Below, one piece after another: positions 1 through 8,699 of a stretch of DNA of 64,000 nucleotides; within the stretch, counting starts at the first letter, position 1, and each line of letters starts with the position of its first letter. The notes below the pieces were generated by a model that did no database searches, had not been told where the DNA came from, and was given only the letters and a program-made list of their open reading frames with translations. The position numbers and the translations under genes are program-made. This DNA comes from Thalassovita autumnalis (lineage in GTDB: Bacteria > Pseudomonadota > Alphaproteobacteria > Rhodobacterales > Rhodobacteraceae): NCBI RefSeq assembly GCF_001458255.1, contig NZ_CYSB01000035.1:57317-121316 (forward strand). The letters run 5' to 3'.

Positions 1-507
1 GGCGTTGCGACCGGTCAGCACCACGTGGGTCATGTGCGGTTTTTCCTCGGTCAGGAAGGTCATCACCTCATTGACGTCGATATAGTCATAACGAAGCGCG
101 ATGTTGATCTCATCCAGCAGCACCATCTTGTGGCTTTCGTCGCGGATCAGCTCTTTGGCCTTCTCCCAGGCGGCCTGCGCCATTTCGATATCGCGGTCGC
201 GGTCCTGGGTTTCCCAGGTGAAGCCTTCGCCCATGGTGTGGAACGAACAGGTGTCGGAAAACTTGCCCAAAATCAGATCACGTTCGCCGGTGCTCATCCC
301 GCCTTTGATGAACTGCACAACGGCGCATTTCATGTCATGGGCGATGCAGCGGAAGATCATCCCAAACGCGGCCGAGCTTTTGCCTTTGCCTTTGCCGGTG
401 TTGATCATCACCAGACCTTTTTCATCGGTCTTGGTCGCCATGATCTTATCGCGCGCGGCCTTTTTCTTGGCCATTTTCATTGCGTGACGGTCGCTGTCGG
501 CAGTCAT
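1..507 (-). CDS. cobO: Cob(I)yrinic acid a,c-diamide adenosyltransferase (3' end outside window)
   Basis: CobO transfers the adenosyl group of ATP to the reduced cobalt of cob(I)yrinate a,c-diamide in the cytoplasm, forming the Co-C bond of coenzyme B12. The 169 visible codons begin at an ATG preceded by AGGAG and contain the P-loop TGKGKGKSS (residues 37-45), which in this family binds ATP in reversed orientation, then the conserved stretch KCAVVQFIKGG. A Lys-rich N-terminal tail (residues 9-22) precedes the P-loop, as is usual for CobO/BtuR. The frame runs off the left edge, so perhaps 30-40 C-terminal residues are missing. A perfect hairpin (TTGCGCC, loop ATA, GGCGCAA, 565-581) lies in the presumed leader; its role is unknown. 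Confidence 0.95.
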   Translation of the reverse strand, partial: MTADSDRHAMKMAKKKAARDKIMATKTDEKGLVMINTGKGKGKSSAAFGMIFRCIAHDMKCAVVQFIKGGMSTGERDLILGKFSDTCSFHTMGEGFTWETQDRDRDIEMAQAAWEKAKELIRDESHKMVLLDEINIALRYDYIDVNEVMTFLTEEKPHMTHVVLTGRNA

Positions 508-733
508 CTGCGGCTCTCCTGTCGGATGTCATGTTCCTGTTCTGGAGGTCGACTGTAGGGGCCTTTGCGCCATAGGCGCAAGGGTAATTGGCGCCTGTGT
601 CTGGGCCAGATTTCCTCACGGAAGCGTGATGGTGTTGTGACCGCAGCGCATTGAACCAATCCCGGCAGCGCCCCGTAGCCAATGCAGGTTCAGGGCGACG
701 GATCCTGCACCGCAAGTTCAGGAGGAAGACCAA

Positions 734-1252
734 ATGAAATCGTTGAAAACCATCACCCTAGCCGCAGCATTTGTCGGCGCTACCCAGGCCGCCGTTGCGA
801 TGAATGGCACCGTTGTGGATATCGCCGTGGGCTCGCCCGACCACACCACCCTGGTGGCCGCGGTACAGGCTGCCGGTCTGGTGGAAACTCTGCAGGGCGA
901 TGGCCCCTTCACCGTCTTTGCGCCCGTCAACGCTGCATTTACCGCGCTGCCCGATGGCACGGTGGACACATTGCTGCAGCCCGAAAACAAGGGTCTGCTG
1001 ACCAAGGTTCTGACCGCGCATGTGGTGGCCGGTGACATCTCGAGCGCCGATCTGGTGCGCAAGATCAAACATTCCAAAGATGGCTTCTTCCATTTCAACA
1101 CGGTGTCCGGCGATGCGCTGTCGGCGCAGCTTAAGGGCAGCCATGTCTACATCTACGATGAAAGCGGCAGCGCCAGCCTGGTGACGGTTGCCGACCTCGG
1201 TTCCTCCAACGGCAAGGTGCATGTGGTGAACAAGGTCTTGCTGCCGAAGTGA
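734..1252 (+). CDS. Exported fasciclin (FAS1) domain protein
   Basis: The 172-residue product has a signal peptide (MKSLKTI followed by a hydrophobic run to about residue 22, AVA cleavage site) and one FAS1 domain filling the rest. Typical FAS1 landmarks are visible: TTLVAAVQAAGLVETL, the H1-like GPFTVFAPVNAAFTALP, VLTAHVVAGDI and a C-terminal H2-like GKVHVVNKVLLPK. FAS1 proteins are secreted or surface proteins tied to adhesion or matrix; the role here is unknown. The start has AGGAGGA about 8 bases upstream. It is a single gene, divergent from cobO and closed by its own terminator. Confidence 0.9.
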   Translation: MKSLKTITLAAAFVGATQAAVAMNGTVVDIAVGSPDHTTLVAAVQAAGLVETLQGDGPFTVFAPVNAAFTALPDGTVDTLLQPENKGLLTKVLTAHVVAGDISSADLVRKIKHSKDGFFHFNTVSGDALSAQLKGSHVYIYDESGSASLVTVADLGSSNGKVHVVNKVLLPK

Positions 1253-1261
1253 TGTGGTGGT

Positions 1262-1297
1262 GGGTCAGGGGCGTGGTGCCCCTGACCCCTTTGGTTA
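1262..1297 (+). terminator. Intrinsic terminator after the fasciclin gene
   Basis: Perfect 11-bp stem GGGTCAGGGGC / GCCCCTGACCC with loop GTGGT (1262-1288), followed by the moderately T-rich CTTTGGTTATT. It sits between two converging genes and may act on both strands, although the tail is better on the plus strand. Confidence 0.75.
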
Positions 1298-2509
1298 TTC
1301 CGCCGGCAGGGCTGATGCCTGTGGGACGGGGCGGAAGTGTTGACGGTTCAGCCGCAACACCAGCGCGATCATCAGGATCTGGCTGAGCAGCGCCAAAGCG
1401 GTCAGCGCCCAATAGGGGGTGGAAAACTTGTCAATCACACCGGTGCCCACCAGACCTTTGTTGACGAAAAAATGCAGCATCACGGAGAGCGCCACCCCGG
1501 GGCAGACCAGCGCGTATGACCCAGGCGAGGCTTTGCGCCCAAAGACGAAGTCGCGGAAATACCCAAGGCGTTTCAGTACGGTGAGGCCAAGCAGCAGGAA
1601 GGCGATCTGAACGGCCAGCATCCGCCCCAGCATCATCATCGTTTCCCCTGCAGTCACATGGCTGTCGAACTGCGTGTGCAGCCCGTGGTTCTGCCGCAGG
1701 AACAGAATGCCCAGCACCGTCATCAGCGGAACAAGGATCAACAGGGTCGGCGCAGCCTCTTTGGCAGTGCCATGTTGCAACATCGCGCTCATCGCGGTGA
1801 AGCCTGCAATCGCAGCATAGAGCAGCGCCGCCACCGCAAAGAAGCTCGACAGGATCAAGGCGACGCCCACAACCGTCTGGTTGGTGCTCATCGCGGCAGG
1901 GGCCGAAAGACCCACACCAATCATCGACAGCGCAAAGGCGGGCAGCATCTGCGCAAAGGAATTATGCGCCTTCAGGTCAAAGGCACCGGTTTGGGACAAG
2001 ATCCGCCCCAGATAGTCGCCAATCAGACGAAGCGCCCAGATCCCCAGCGCCAGAAAGGCGACCATTGCCAGCGGAAACAGGTATTCAACGACGGACCACA
2101 GCCCCGGTACAAATACCAGACCAACGATGAACATTCCGTTAATACTCATTGCGGCAGCCAGTGGGGCGGCAAGCAAGCTGGATTGCGCGTTGGTTTTGGT
2201 CAATGCTTCATAGGCTTGCGTCCTCTTGAAAGCACTCAGCGCCCTGAGGTTCCACACCAGTGAGGTGAGGTTCATCGCCGCAAAAACTGCGATTCCCGCC
2301 AGCGCGATGATGACGCTTGCCTGCATGGGGATGCTGCCCGTTGACAGCGCGCGGGCGATGTCTTCGAAGACGGGCACGGGCTGGCCGGGGTGGGGGATCC
2401 AAAACATCAGATACATGAAAAACGTGACGGACAATCCGCCTGCGCCCAAAGAAGCGAGGAAATACAGCGGGTTGTATCTGTCGGCGGGTCTGGAAAGAGT
2501 CTGTGCCAT
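1295..2509 (-). CDS. TsoY-like multi-pass membrane protein
   Basis: A 404-residue integral membrane protein with about ten hydrophobic segments. It begins with a polar MAQTLSRPADRYNPLYF and then SLGAGGLSVTFFMYLMF. Length, topology and the PLYFLASLGAGGL opening resemble the TsoY family, a relative of the tellurite-resistance/dicarboxylate (TDT) transporters in which some members carry selenocysteine; this assignment is from memory and moderate. A single conserved-looking Cys (LVCPGVALSVM, about residue 339) could be the selenocysteine-equivalent position. AGGAGG lies just before the ATG. Two operators of the persulfide-sensing SqrR/BigR type lie immediately upstream, which fits a sulfur-related role. 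The substrate is unknown. Confidence 0.65.
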   Translation of the reverse strand: MAQTLSRPADRYNPLYFLASLGAGGLSVTFFMYLMFWIPHPGQPVPVFEDIARALSTGSIPMQASVIIALAGIAVFAAMNLTSLVWNLRALSAFKRTQAYEALTKTNAQSSLLAAPLAAAMSINGMFIVGLVFVPGLWSVVEYLFPLAMVAFLALGIWALRLIGDYLGRILSQTGAFDLKAHNSFAQMLPAFALSMIGVGLSAPAAMSTNQTVVGVALILSSFFAVAALLYAAIAGFTAMSAMLQHGTAKEAAPTLLILVPLMTVLGILFLRQNHGLHTQFDSHVTAGETMMMLGRMLAVQIAFLLLGLTVLKRLGYFRDFVFGRKASPGSYALVCPGVALSVMLHFFVNKGLVGTGVIDKFSTPYWALTALALLSQILMIALVLRLNRQHFRPVPQASALPAE

Positions 2510-2523
2510 GACGGCCTCCTAAT

Positions 2524-2539
2524 ATTCAATATATGGAAT
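2524..2539. promoter_or_regulatory. Candidate SqrR/BigR-type operator 1 (ATTC-N8-GAAT)
   Basis: ATTC AATATATG GAAT, an exact match to the ATTC-N8-GAAT pattern recognised by SqrR/BigR/YgaV-type ArsR-family repressors that sense persulfide. It lies 15 bases upstream of the TsoY-like start codon on the minus strand, where it would block transcription. The regulator gene is not in this window. Confidence 0.65.
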
Positions 2540-2547
2540 GTATATGT

Positions 2548-2563
2548 ATTCCAAAAACGGAAT
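2548..2563. promoter_or_regulatory. Candidate SqrR/BigR-type operator 2 (ATTC-N8-GAAT)
   Basis: ATTC CAAAAACG GAAT, a second exact ATTC-N8-GAAT match, 24 bp start-to-start from the first. The space between is itself a reversed GAAT-N8-ATTC, so four half-sites occur at even 12-bp steps. Confidence 0.65.
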
Positions 2564-2631
2564 GCAATGGGAGGATTGTCGCAGCCTACCGCATTAGGGG
2601 GCTGTTAACCCCTTTGTGGCACAGTCTTCAG

Positions 2632-3024
2632 ATGAGATGGATTTTGGTGATTCTAATGCTCGCGGCTTGTGATATGGCCGGGCGGGATTTTCGGGGCCTG
2701 CCGGTGACGCGGGTTGACCTTGGCGGGATGCAATTTGCGGTGCGCACCAATGGCACCAAGGCGGAGGCTATTCGCCTCAACCGGATGCTTCGGCCCCGAA
2801 TGGATCTGGTCGGCCCCCTGGCCGGGCTGGCGATTGAACAGGTGTCCGGTTGCCGGGTTCGTCAGATCTCAGGCGATGTGGCGGTTGTCACCGCACGGCT
2901 GCAGTGCGCGAAAGGGGCTGCGCCGACGGGCGGCAGCAGTGCCTATAAATGTAAGTTGCAGGGCTTGGATGCCCTGGATGGGTTCGCGTCGGAGGCCCTA
3001 ACCTGCCACCCTGATACCGGTTAG
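2632..3024 (+). CDS. Small predicted lipoprotein, function unknown
   Basis: A 130-residue protein starting MRWILVILMLAAC, a short signal peptide with lipobox LAAC, so Cys13 should be lipidated after signal peptidase II cleavage. The frame is open further upstream (2533), but that extension would run through the operator region and put the lipobox far inside the protein, so the internal ATG is preferred. The mature part has paired Cys (SGCRVRQI, LQCAKGA, YKCKLQG, LTCHP) that could form disulfides in the periplasm. No family recognised. It lies alone between the divergent TsoY-like gene and the converging cobN. Confidence 0.7.
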   Translation: MRWILVILMLAACDMAGRDFRGLPVTRVDLGGMQFAVRTNGTKAEAIRLNRMLRPRMDLVGPLAGLAIEQVSGCRVRQISGDVAVVTARLQCAKGAAPTGGSSAYKCKLQGLDALDGFASEALTCHPDTG

Positions 3025-3113
3025 GGACGATCTGGTGAATGGCCTTGGGTGAGGCGACAGATGCACGAGCAAAGCAAGGGCAAAACCGCATGGCGCTGTA
3101 CTGCGCTGGGGCG

Positions 3114-6100
3114 TTAGGCCCGCAGCGTTTCGATCAAGGCGCGGGCCGAGTTTGATCGCGGGGTCCACAAACCGCGGTCCATGGCTTCCTGCAGACGCTC
3201 AGCAATCTCGCGTAGGGCTGGCGCGTTATGCTCGGCAATGAAATCGCGGGTGACCTGATCCTCCAGAAACGCGGAATGCACCAGGTCAAAATGGTGATTC
3301 CTGACCGCTCCGGTGGTCGCCGCAAAGGCAAAGAGGTAATCGACCGTCGCGGCAATCTCAAAGGCGCCTTTGTAGCCGTGGCGTTTGACCCCATCGATCC
3401 ACTTTGGGTTCACCACGCGTGAGCGCAGCACCCGGCCGATTTCTTCGTCCAGCGTCCGGATAACGGGACGTTCAGGGCGGGAATGGTCATTGTGATAGAT
3501 GGGCCGATCCTGCCCCTGCAGGGTTTTCACTGCGGCTGCGGCACCGCCTTCGAACTGGTAGTAGTCATCACTGTCCAGCAGATCATGTTCCCGGTTGTCC
3601 TGATTCTGCACAATTGCCTCGGCCTGGGACAGGCGCTGTTCCAGGCCGTCGCGGTCCCTTTGTCCCTCGCCGCTGGCACCGTATGAATAGCTGCCCCATT
3701 CCAGGTAGGCCTCTGCAAAATCTGCGGTGTCATTCCAGATCCGCTCATCAATCAGGGCCTGCAGACCTGCCCCATAGGCGCCAGGTTTGGAACCGAAAAC
3801 ACGGGCCTGACCTTCGCCGGACCGGGCGCGGGCGGCGGCGGGGTTTTGATCCTTTGGCTCCTCAAGGGCCTGAACCGCGCGGGCAGCGCTGTCCACCAAA
3901 GCGATCAACTGCGGGAAGGCATCGCGGAAAAAACCAGATATGCGCAGGGTGACGTCAACCCGCGGGCGGCCAAGCACCGAGGCCGGCAAAATCTCAAACC
4001 CGGTGACCCGCCGGTTGGCATTGTCCCATTTGGGTTTGACCCCCATCAGGGCCAGCGCTTGGGCGATGTCATCGCCACCGGTGCGCATATTCGCGGTGCC
4101 CCAGGCAGTGACCAGCAGGCTGCGCGGCCAGTCGCCGTGATCCTGCAGGTGCTTTTCAATCAACAGGTTGGCGGATTTCCACCCCAGCGCCCAGGCGGTT
4201 GGCGTTGGCACCGCACGGCTGTCGACTGAATAGAAATTCCGCCCTGTCGGCAGAGTGTCCAGCCGCCCGCGGGTCGGCGCGCCAGAGGGGCCAGGGGGCA
4301 GGAAACGGCCGTCCAGAACCTGCAGGAAACCATCGGTTTCCGCGGGGCCACAGCTGTCCAGCGTGGGACGGATCGTGGTGCGCAGGTGCGCCAGCACCTC
4401 GGCTGACGAGGGACCGGGGGCAGCGCCTTCGGTGTCGAGGAGGACGATCGCCAGCAGTTCCAGACGTTCCACGGTGTCGCCATGGCTGCGCCAATTGGCA
4501 CTGTCGAGATCTGCCAAAACACCGGGGCGCGGGCCCTGCCAGGGGGCGGCCATATCACAGTCGAGCGGATCAAAGCCAAGCTCCAGATCCTCGGCCAGCG
4601 CCCGGATCAGCGAGTTGTCGGCGCCTTTGCCCTGACCGCGGGGCACGCGGGCCAGTGCGATGGTCAGATCGCGGGCTTGATCGCCATCGGGCGACGTGCC
4701 GAAGATGTGCAGCCCATCGCGGATCTGGGCCTCTTTCAGATCACATAGGTAGGCGTCCAGTTTGGCCAGATCGCTGTCTTCATCCTCGCCCTTTAGTCCG
4801 GCGTCTTCGCCGATTCCGGTGGCCGAGGTGAGCGAGAGGATTTCACGCCGCAGGTGTTCAATGCGGCGGGGATCCACGCCGGCGGCCTCATAGTATTCAT
4901 CGACCAGCGCCTCCAGATCCTTCATCGGCCCATAGCTTTCGGCGCGGGTCAGCGGTGGCGTCAAGTGGTCGATGATAACAGCCTGCGCGCGGCGTTTGGC
5001 CTGGGTGCCCTCACCGGGGTCATTGACGATGAACGGATAGAGGTGCGGCGTGGGGCCAAAGACCACCTCGGGCCAGCAGGTCGAGGAGAGCGCCAGCGCC
5101 TTGCCGGGCAGCCATTCCATATTGCCGTGTTTGCCCATATGGGCGATGGCATCGGCGCCAAACTCGTGGCGCAGGTGGAAATAGAAGGCCAGGTAGTTGT
5201 GTGGCGGCACCAGATCCGGTGAATGATAGGTGTCGGTCGGGTCGATGTTATAGCCGCGGGCGGGCTGCACCGCGATCACCGCATTGCCGAAAGGGAAGAT
5301 CGACAGGGCAAAGCCGCTGCCATCGCAGAACGGATCATCTTCGGGCTGGCCCCAGCGGCTCTCGATCTGTTCGCGCACCTCCCAGGGCAGGGCATCATAA
5401 TGCTGCCGGTAGGCGTCCAGCGTCATGGGCGTGCCGCCCTCACGCGCGGCGCGGTCGGTCAGCCAGTTGGTGGGCCCGGCCATGATCTGCTGCATCAGCG
5501 CGTCACTGTCGGCGGGCGCATTTTCCACGCTGTAGCCTGCCCCGGCCAGCGCCTGCAACATGTTCACAGCAGCGGCGGGCGTGTCGAGGCCGACACCATT
5601 GGCCAGCCGCCCGTCTTTGTTGGGATAATTCGCCAGCACCATGGCAACCCGGCGATCAGCCGGGGCCTTGTGGCGCAGCTTGGCCCAATTGGCGGCAAGG
5701 CGGGCGGTGAAATCGATCCGGTCGCCCTGGGCGCGGTAGGTGGCGATGGGGCATTCGGTGGCCTCATCAAAATAGGCTTCATCCTTGAAGCTGATGGCGC
5801 GCGACAGGATGCGGCCGTCAACCTCAGGCAGGGCGACGTTCATCGCGATGTCGCGGGCAGACAGACCGGTGAGGCCCTCAGCCCAAGCCTGTTCGGTGCT
5901 GCCTGCCAAAACAATCTGAAACACCGGGGCTTCGGCAGCGGCGGGCATGGTCAGCGGGTTGTCCGGCGTCTGGTCACCCGCATGGGGGCTGCCGACGGCA
6001 AAGGCGGTGGCATTCAGGATCACCGAAGGCGGCGCTGCGGTGAAGAGGGTTTCCAGCGTGGCGACCGATACTGGATCTTTCAGAGAAGCCACAAAAATCG

Positions 6101-6806
6101 GCAGCGGGTTCAGCCCCTGCCGCAACAGCGATTTCACCAAACGGTTGATCGGGTTCAGGCCAGCGCCCTGCACCAAGGCGCGGTAGAATATCACCGGCAC
6201 CACAGGCTGGCCGTCGCGCCATGCGCCTTGTGCGGCGGCAATGTCGGCGACACCGGCACCGGGCCAGTAGACCCCGGCGCGCAGCAGGGGGGCGGCGGCC
6301 TGTGGGGCCTCACCCTGATGGTCCGCCAGCATCCAGTTGCAATAGCTGAGGAAATTCAGCGCATTGTCCGGCCCGCCTTCAACCAGATAGGCCCAGAGTG
6401 CATCATAGTCTTCCGACGACACGGTTGAGAGGCTGCGCAACTCGGCGTCGGGTTTGTCATCGCCGGGTAGGGCCACAAAGGGCACACCGGCCTCCGCCAG
6501 ACGGGCGGCAAATTGTTCGAACCCGTATTTCCAGTAGCCCGCCCCGCCCAGAATGCGTGCTACCACCAGCCGTGATTTGGTGGCGCAATTGTCCAGATGC
6601 AGATCCACAGACATCGGGTGCTGCAGATGGGTTAGGTTGGACAGGCGCAGGCTGGGCGCATCGCTGAGGTCGGCGCGGGCCTGGCTGAGGGCCGCCAGTT
6701 CCGTGTCCGCCGCGGAGATGAAGATCACATCAGCCGGGCTTTGGCCCAGATCCACGGGTTCCTGCCCGTCATCAATCGATCCCGGAGTGGCGGCGATAAG
6801 ATGCAT
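3114..6806 (-). CDS. cobN: Cobaltochelatase subunit CobN
   Basis: At 1230 residues this is the large porphyrinoid-binding subunit of the aerobic cobaltochelatase, which with CobS and CobT inserts Co2+ into hydrogenobyrinate a,c-diamide using ATP. Length and motifs match the CobN/BchH superfamily: GNMEWLPGKALALS, the NPGEG(T/S)QAKRRAQAV region and a C-terminal VDYLFAFAATTGAVRNHHFD stretch. Cobalamin neighbours (cobW, cbtAB, cobO) argue for CobN rather than magnesium chelatase BchH. CobS and CobT are not in the window and are usually encoded elsewhere. The ATG is separated by about 70 bp from a divergent small gene. Confidence 0.96.
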   Translation of the reverse strand: MHLIAATPGSIDDGQEPVDLGQSPADVIFISAADTELAALSQARADLSDAPSLRLSNLTHLQHPMSVDLHLDNCATKSRLVVARILGGAGYWKYGFEQFAARLAEAGVPFVALPGDDKPDAELRSLSTVSSEDYDALWAYLVEGGPDNALNFLSYCNWMLADHQGEAPQAAAPLLRAGVYWPGAGVADIAAAQGAWRDGQPVVPVIFYRALVQGAGLNPINRLVKSLLRQGLNPLPIFVASLKDPVSVATLETLFTAAPPSVILNATAFAVGSPHAGDQTPDNPLTMPAAAEAPVFQIVLAGSTEQAWAEGLTGLSARDIAMNVALPEVDGRILSRAISFKDEAYFDEATECPIATYRAQGDRIDFTARLAANWAKLRHKAPADRRVAMVLANYPNKDGRLANGVGLDTPAAAVNMLQALAGAGYSVENAPADSDALMQQIMAGPTNWLTDRAAREGGTPMTLDAYRQHYDALPWEVREQIESRWGQPEDDPFCDGSGFALSIFPFGNAVIAVQPARGYNIDPTDTYHSPDLVPPHNYLAFYFHLRHEFGADAIAHMGKHGNMEWLPGKALALSSTCWPEVVFGPTPHLYPFIVNDPGEGTQAKRRAQAVIIDHLTPPLTRAESYGPMKDLEALVDEYYEAAGVDPRRIEHLRREILSLTSATGIGEDAGLKGEDEDSDLAKLDAYLCDLKEAQIRDGLHIFGTSPDGDQARDLTIALARVPRGQGKGADNSLIRALAEDLELGFDPLDCDMAAPWQGPRPGVLADLDSANWRSHGDTVERLELLAIVLLDTEGAAPGPSSAEVLAHLRTTIRPTLDSCGPAETDGFLQVLDGRFLPPGPSGAPTRGRLDTLPTGRNFYSVDSRAVPTPTAWALGWKSANLLIEKHLQDHGDWPRSLLVTAWGTANMRTGGDDIAQALALMGVKPKWDNANRRVTGFEILPASVLGRPRVDVTLRISGFFRDAFPQLIALVDSAARAVQALEEPKDQNPAAARARSGEGQARVFGSKPGAYGAGLQALIDERIWNDTADFAEAYLEWGSYSYGASGEGQRDRDGLEQRLSQAEAIVQNQDNREHDLLDSDDYYQFEGGAAAAVKTLQGQDRPIYHNDHSRPERPVIRTLDEEIGRVLRSRVVNPKWIDGVKRHGYKGAFEIAATVDYLFAFAATTGAVRNHHFDLVHSAFLEDQVTRDFIAEHNAPALREIAERLQEAMDRGLWTPRSNSARALIETLRA

Positions 6807-6878
6807 CTAGCGGACCTTTGCTTGAGCTTTGTGGTAGATTGCGGCAAGAGCCGTCAAAACCAGTGGAAGGGTGATCAG

Positions 6879-7049
6879 ATGGATTACAGCAGAATGGGCG
6901 GGGTGAAGCCCACCTACGGCAAAAACAAACCGCGCAATGAAAACAACCGCCGCAACAACGACAAGGGCACCGATAAGGCGGCCCTGCTGGAGCGCATGAA
7001 GAAAGCGGCTGCCGAAGGCAAAGCGCCGGAGAAAGAGCACAAGGGCTGA
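6879..7049 (+). CDS. Small charged Asn/Lys-rich protein, unknown function
   Basis: A 56-residue protein beginning MDYSRMGGVKPTYGKNKPRN with GGAAGGG about 8 bases before the ATG. It is very hydrophilic, with a run NENNRRNND followed by a short basic helix (LLERMKKAAAEGKAPEKEHKG). No signal peptide or membrane segment. The good ribosome site and the divergent position against cobN support a real gene; the upstream in-frame ATG at 6741 would overlap cobN and has no such site. The composition suggests nucleic-acid or ribosome contact, but that is a guess. Confidence 0.65.
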   Translation: MDYSRMGGVKPTYGKNKPRNENNRRNNDKGTDKAALLERMKKAAAEGKAPEKEHKG

Positions 7050-7054
7050 GCCGG

Positions 7055-7504
7055 TCAAAGTGCTTTGCCCATGAACAGGCTGGCGGGGTGATCGGGATAG
7101 TCCCCGAAAGGGCCGGTGACCGCGTAGCCGAGGCGTTTGTAGAGCGCGACCGCGGCTTCCAGTTTGTCGCCGGTTTCCAGATTGACCGCCTGATGACCCA
7201 GTGCTGCGGCGCGGGCTTCCAGCTCGGCCATCAGCAGGCGCGCCAGGCTTTTGCCGCGCGCCTCTGGCGTCACAAAGAGGCGTTTCACCTCGCCATAGTT
7301 GCCGCAATCAACCAGCGCCACGCAGCCAAGGGCGGTGCCTTCTTCCCGTGCGACGAGAAAGGTGATGCTGTCATCCACCAGTTCCTCAGGGTCGAGGGTA
7401 AAGCATTCCTCTGCCGAGTAGACCGCGCGCAGGGCCGCGTCTGAGCCAGCCAACAGGGTGCGGCCATCCTCGGTCAGGGGCGATTCCTGCGCGATGGTGA
7501 TCAT
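7055..7504 (-). CDS. GNAT-family N-acetyltransferase
   Basis: A 149-residue single-domain acetyltransferase. Motif A for acetyl-CoA is visible as VKRLFVTPEARGKSLARLLM (about residues 73-92), followed by motif B with the YKRLGYAVTGPFGDYPDHP C-terminus typical of small GNATs. The substrate cannot be told. Its ATG overlaps the TGA of cobW (ATGA), so it is translated from the same message and may be co-regulated with cobalamin genes by accident of position rather than function. Confidence 0.85.
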   Translation of the reverse strand: MITIAQESPLTEDGRTLLAGSDAALRAVYSAEECFTLDPEELVDDSITFLVAREEGTALGCVALVDCGNYGEVKRLFVTPEARGKSLARLLMAELEARAAALGHQAVNLETGDKLEAAVALYKRLGYAVTGPFGDYPDHPASLFMGKAL

Positions 7505-8589
7505 GCTTGCAGCGCCTTCTCAATTGCGGCGCGGTTCAGACCGGACTCCCCAATCACCACCAAGCGGGTTAGGCGTGGGTTGCTGCCGAAGGGCTGGTCA
7601 AAATAGGTGTCGATGCGCGGGCCAACCGCTTGCAGGGTCAGGCGCATCGGCTTGCCGGTCACCGCAGCGAAGCCTTTCAGACGCAGGATGCCGTGATCGC
7701 GAATGACGCTGACTACCTGATCGGCAAAGGCCTTGGGATCGGCGATTTCGGCGCGTTCCACAACGAAGCTTTCGAAATCGTCATGGTCGTGATCGTGGTG
7801 ATGATGGTGATGATCGTCGCCATCCTCGTGATCGTGATCGTGATCGTGGTCATGATCATGGGGGTGATGGTGGCTTTCGTGACGCGCGGCCATATCGGCC
7901 TCGGCGCCCACACCCTGACCCAGCAGGACATCCACCGGCAGAACCCCCATGGAGGCTTTGACCACCTGCACGCCGTCGCGACTTTCGTCTTTCAGACGGG
8001 TGGTCAGCTGGGTGGCTTCCTCTGCGCTCAGCAGATCGGATTTGTTCACCACAATCATATCGGCGCAGGTGACCTGATCTTCGAACAGTTCCGACAGCGG
8101 GGTTTCGTGATCCAGGTTTTCGTCCAGCTTGCGCTGCGCATCCACGGCGGCGATGTTGTGGGCGAACTGACCATCCTGCACGGCACGGCCATCCACGACG
8201 GTGACTACACCGTCTACGGTCACGCGGGTGGAAATCTCTGGCCAGTTGAAGGCGCGGACCAAGGGCTGTGGCAGCGCGAGACCGGAAGTTTCGATCACGA
8301 TGTGATCGGGTTTCTGATCGCGATCCAACAGCTTTTCCAGCGTCGGGATGAAGTCCTCGGCCACGGTGCAGCAGATACAGCCGTTCGAAAGCTCCATGAT
8401 GTCATCTTCGGTGCAGGTCTCATCGCCGCAGCCCTTCAGGATGTCACCATCCACACCAAGATCGCCGAATTCATTGATGATCAGCGCGATGCGTTTGCCA
8501 TTGGCATTGGCCAGCATATTGCGGATCAGGGTGGTTTTACCGGCACCGAGGAAACCGGTCACAACGGTTGCAGGGATCTTGGCGGGCAT
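7501..8589 (-). CDS. cobW: CobW-type metallochaperone GTPase
   Basis: A 362-residue G3E GTPase that delivers metal, here presumably cobalt, for cobalamin synthesis. Visible are Walker A GFLGAGKTT (12-20), the metal-binding motif CICC (71-74), the switch region ETSGLALP, the guanine-specificity motif NKSD (182-185) and the C-terminal CobW domain. A His/Asp-rich loop (about 238-272) consisting largely of HD repeats lies between the GTPase and C-terminal domains and probably binds metal. Context (cobN, cbtAB) supports CobW over the zinc-linked paralogues. The start has GGAGAGCC upstream. Confidence 0.93.
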   Translation of the reverse strand: MPAKIPATVVTGFLGAGKTTLIRNMLANANGKRIALIINEFGDLGVDGDILKGCGDETCTEDDIMELSNGCICCTVAEDFIPTLEKLLDRDQKPDHIVIETSGLALPQPLVRAFNWPEISTRVTVDGVVTVVDGRAVQDGQFAHNIAAVDAQRKLDENLDHETPLSELFEDQVTCADMIVVNKSDLLSAEEATQLTTRLKDESRDGVQVVKASMGVLPVDVLLGQGVGAEADMAARHESHHHPHDHDHDHDHDHEDGDDHHHHHHDHDHDDFESFVVERAEIADPKAFADQVVSVIRDHGILRLKGFAAVTGKPMRLTLQAVGPRIDTYFDQPFGSNPRLTRLVVIGESGLNRAAIEKALQA

Positions 8590-8699
8590 GTGGGCTCTCC
8601 GTTTCGGGCGTGTCTGCGCGGGGCAGCGGCGTTGGGTTCTGTCTACTGCGCTCTGCGGCTTAGGGCCAGTGGGGCGCGGTAGGTGTGTAATTGTCGGTG

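Noticed and set aside
3114..6806. Magnesium chelatase BchH instead of CobN
   Set aside because: No photosynthesis genes are near, while cobW, cbtAB and cobO are; the sequence motifs fit CobN.
7780..7875. Short direct repeats that could suggest a CRISPR or satellite array
   Set aside because: They are codons for the His/Asp-rich loop of CobW; likewise 22,705-22,800 encodes the CbiX His tract.
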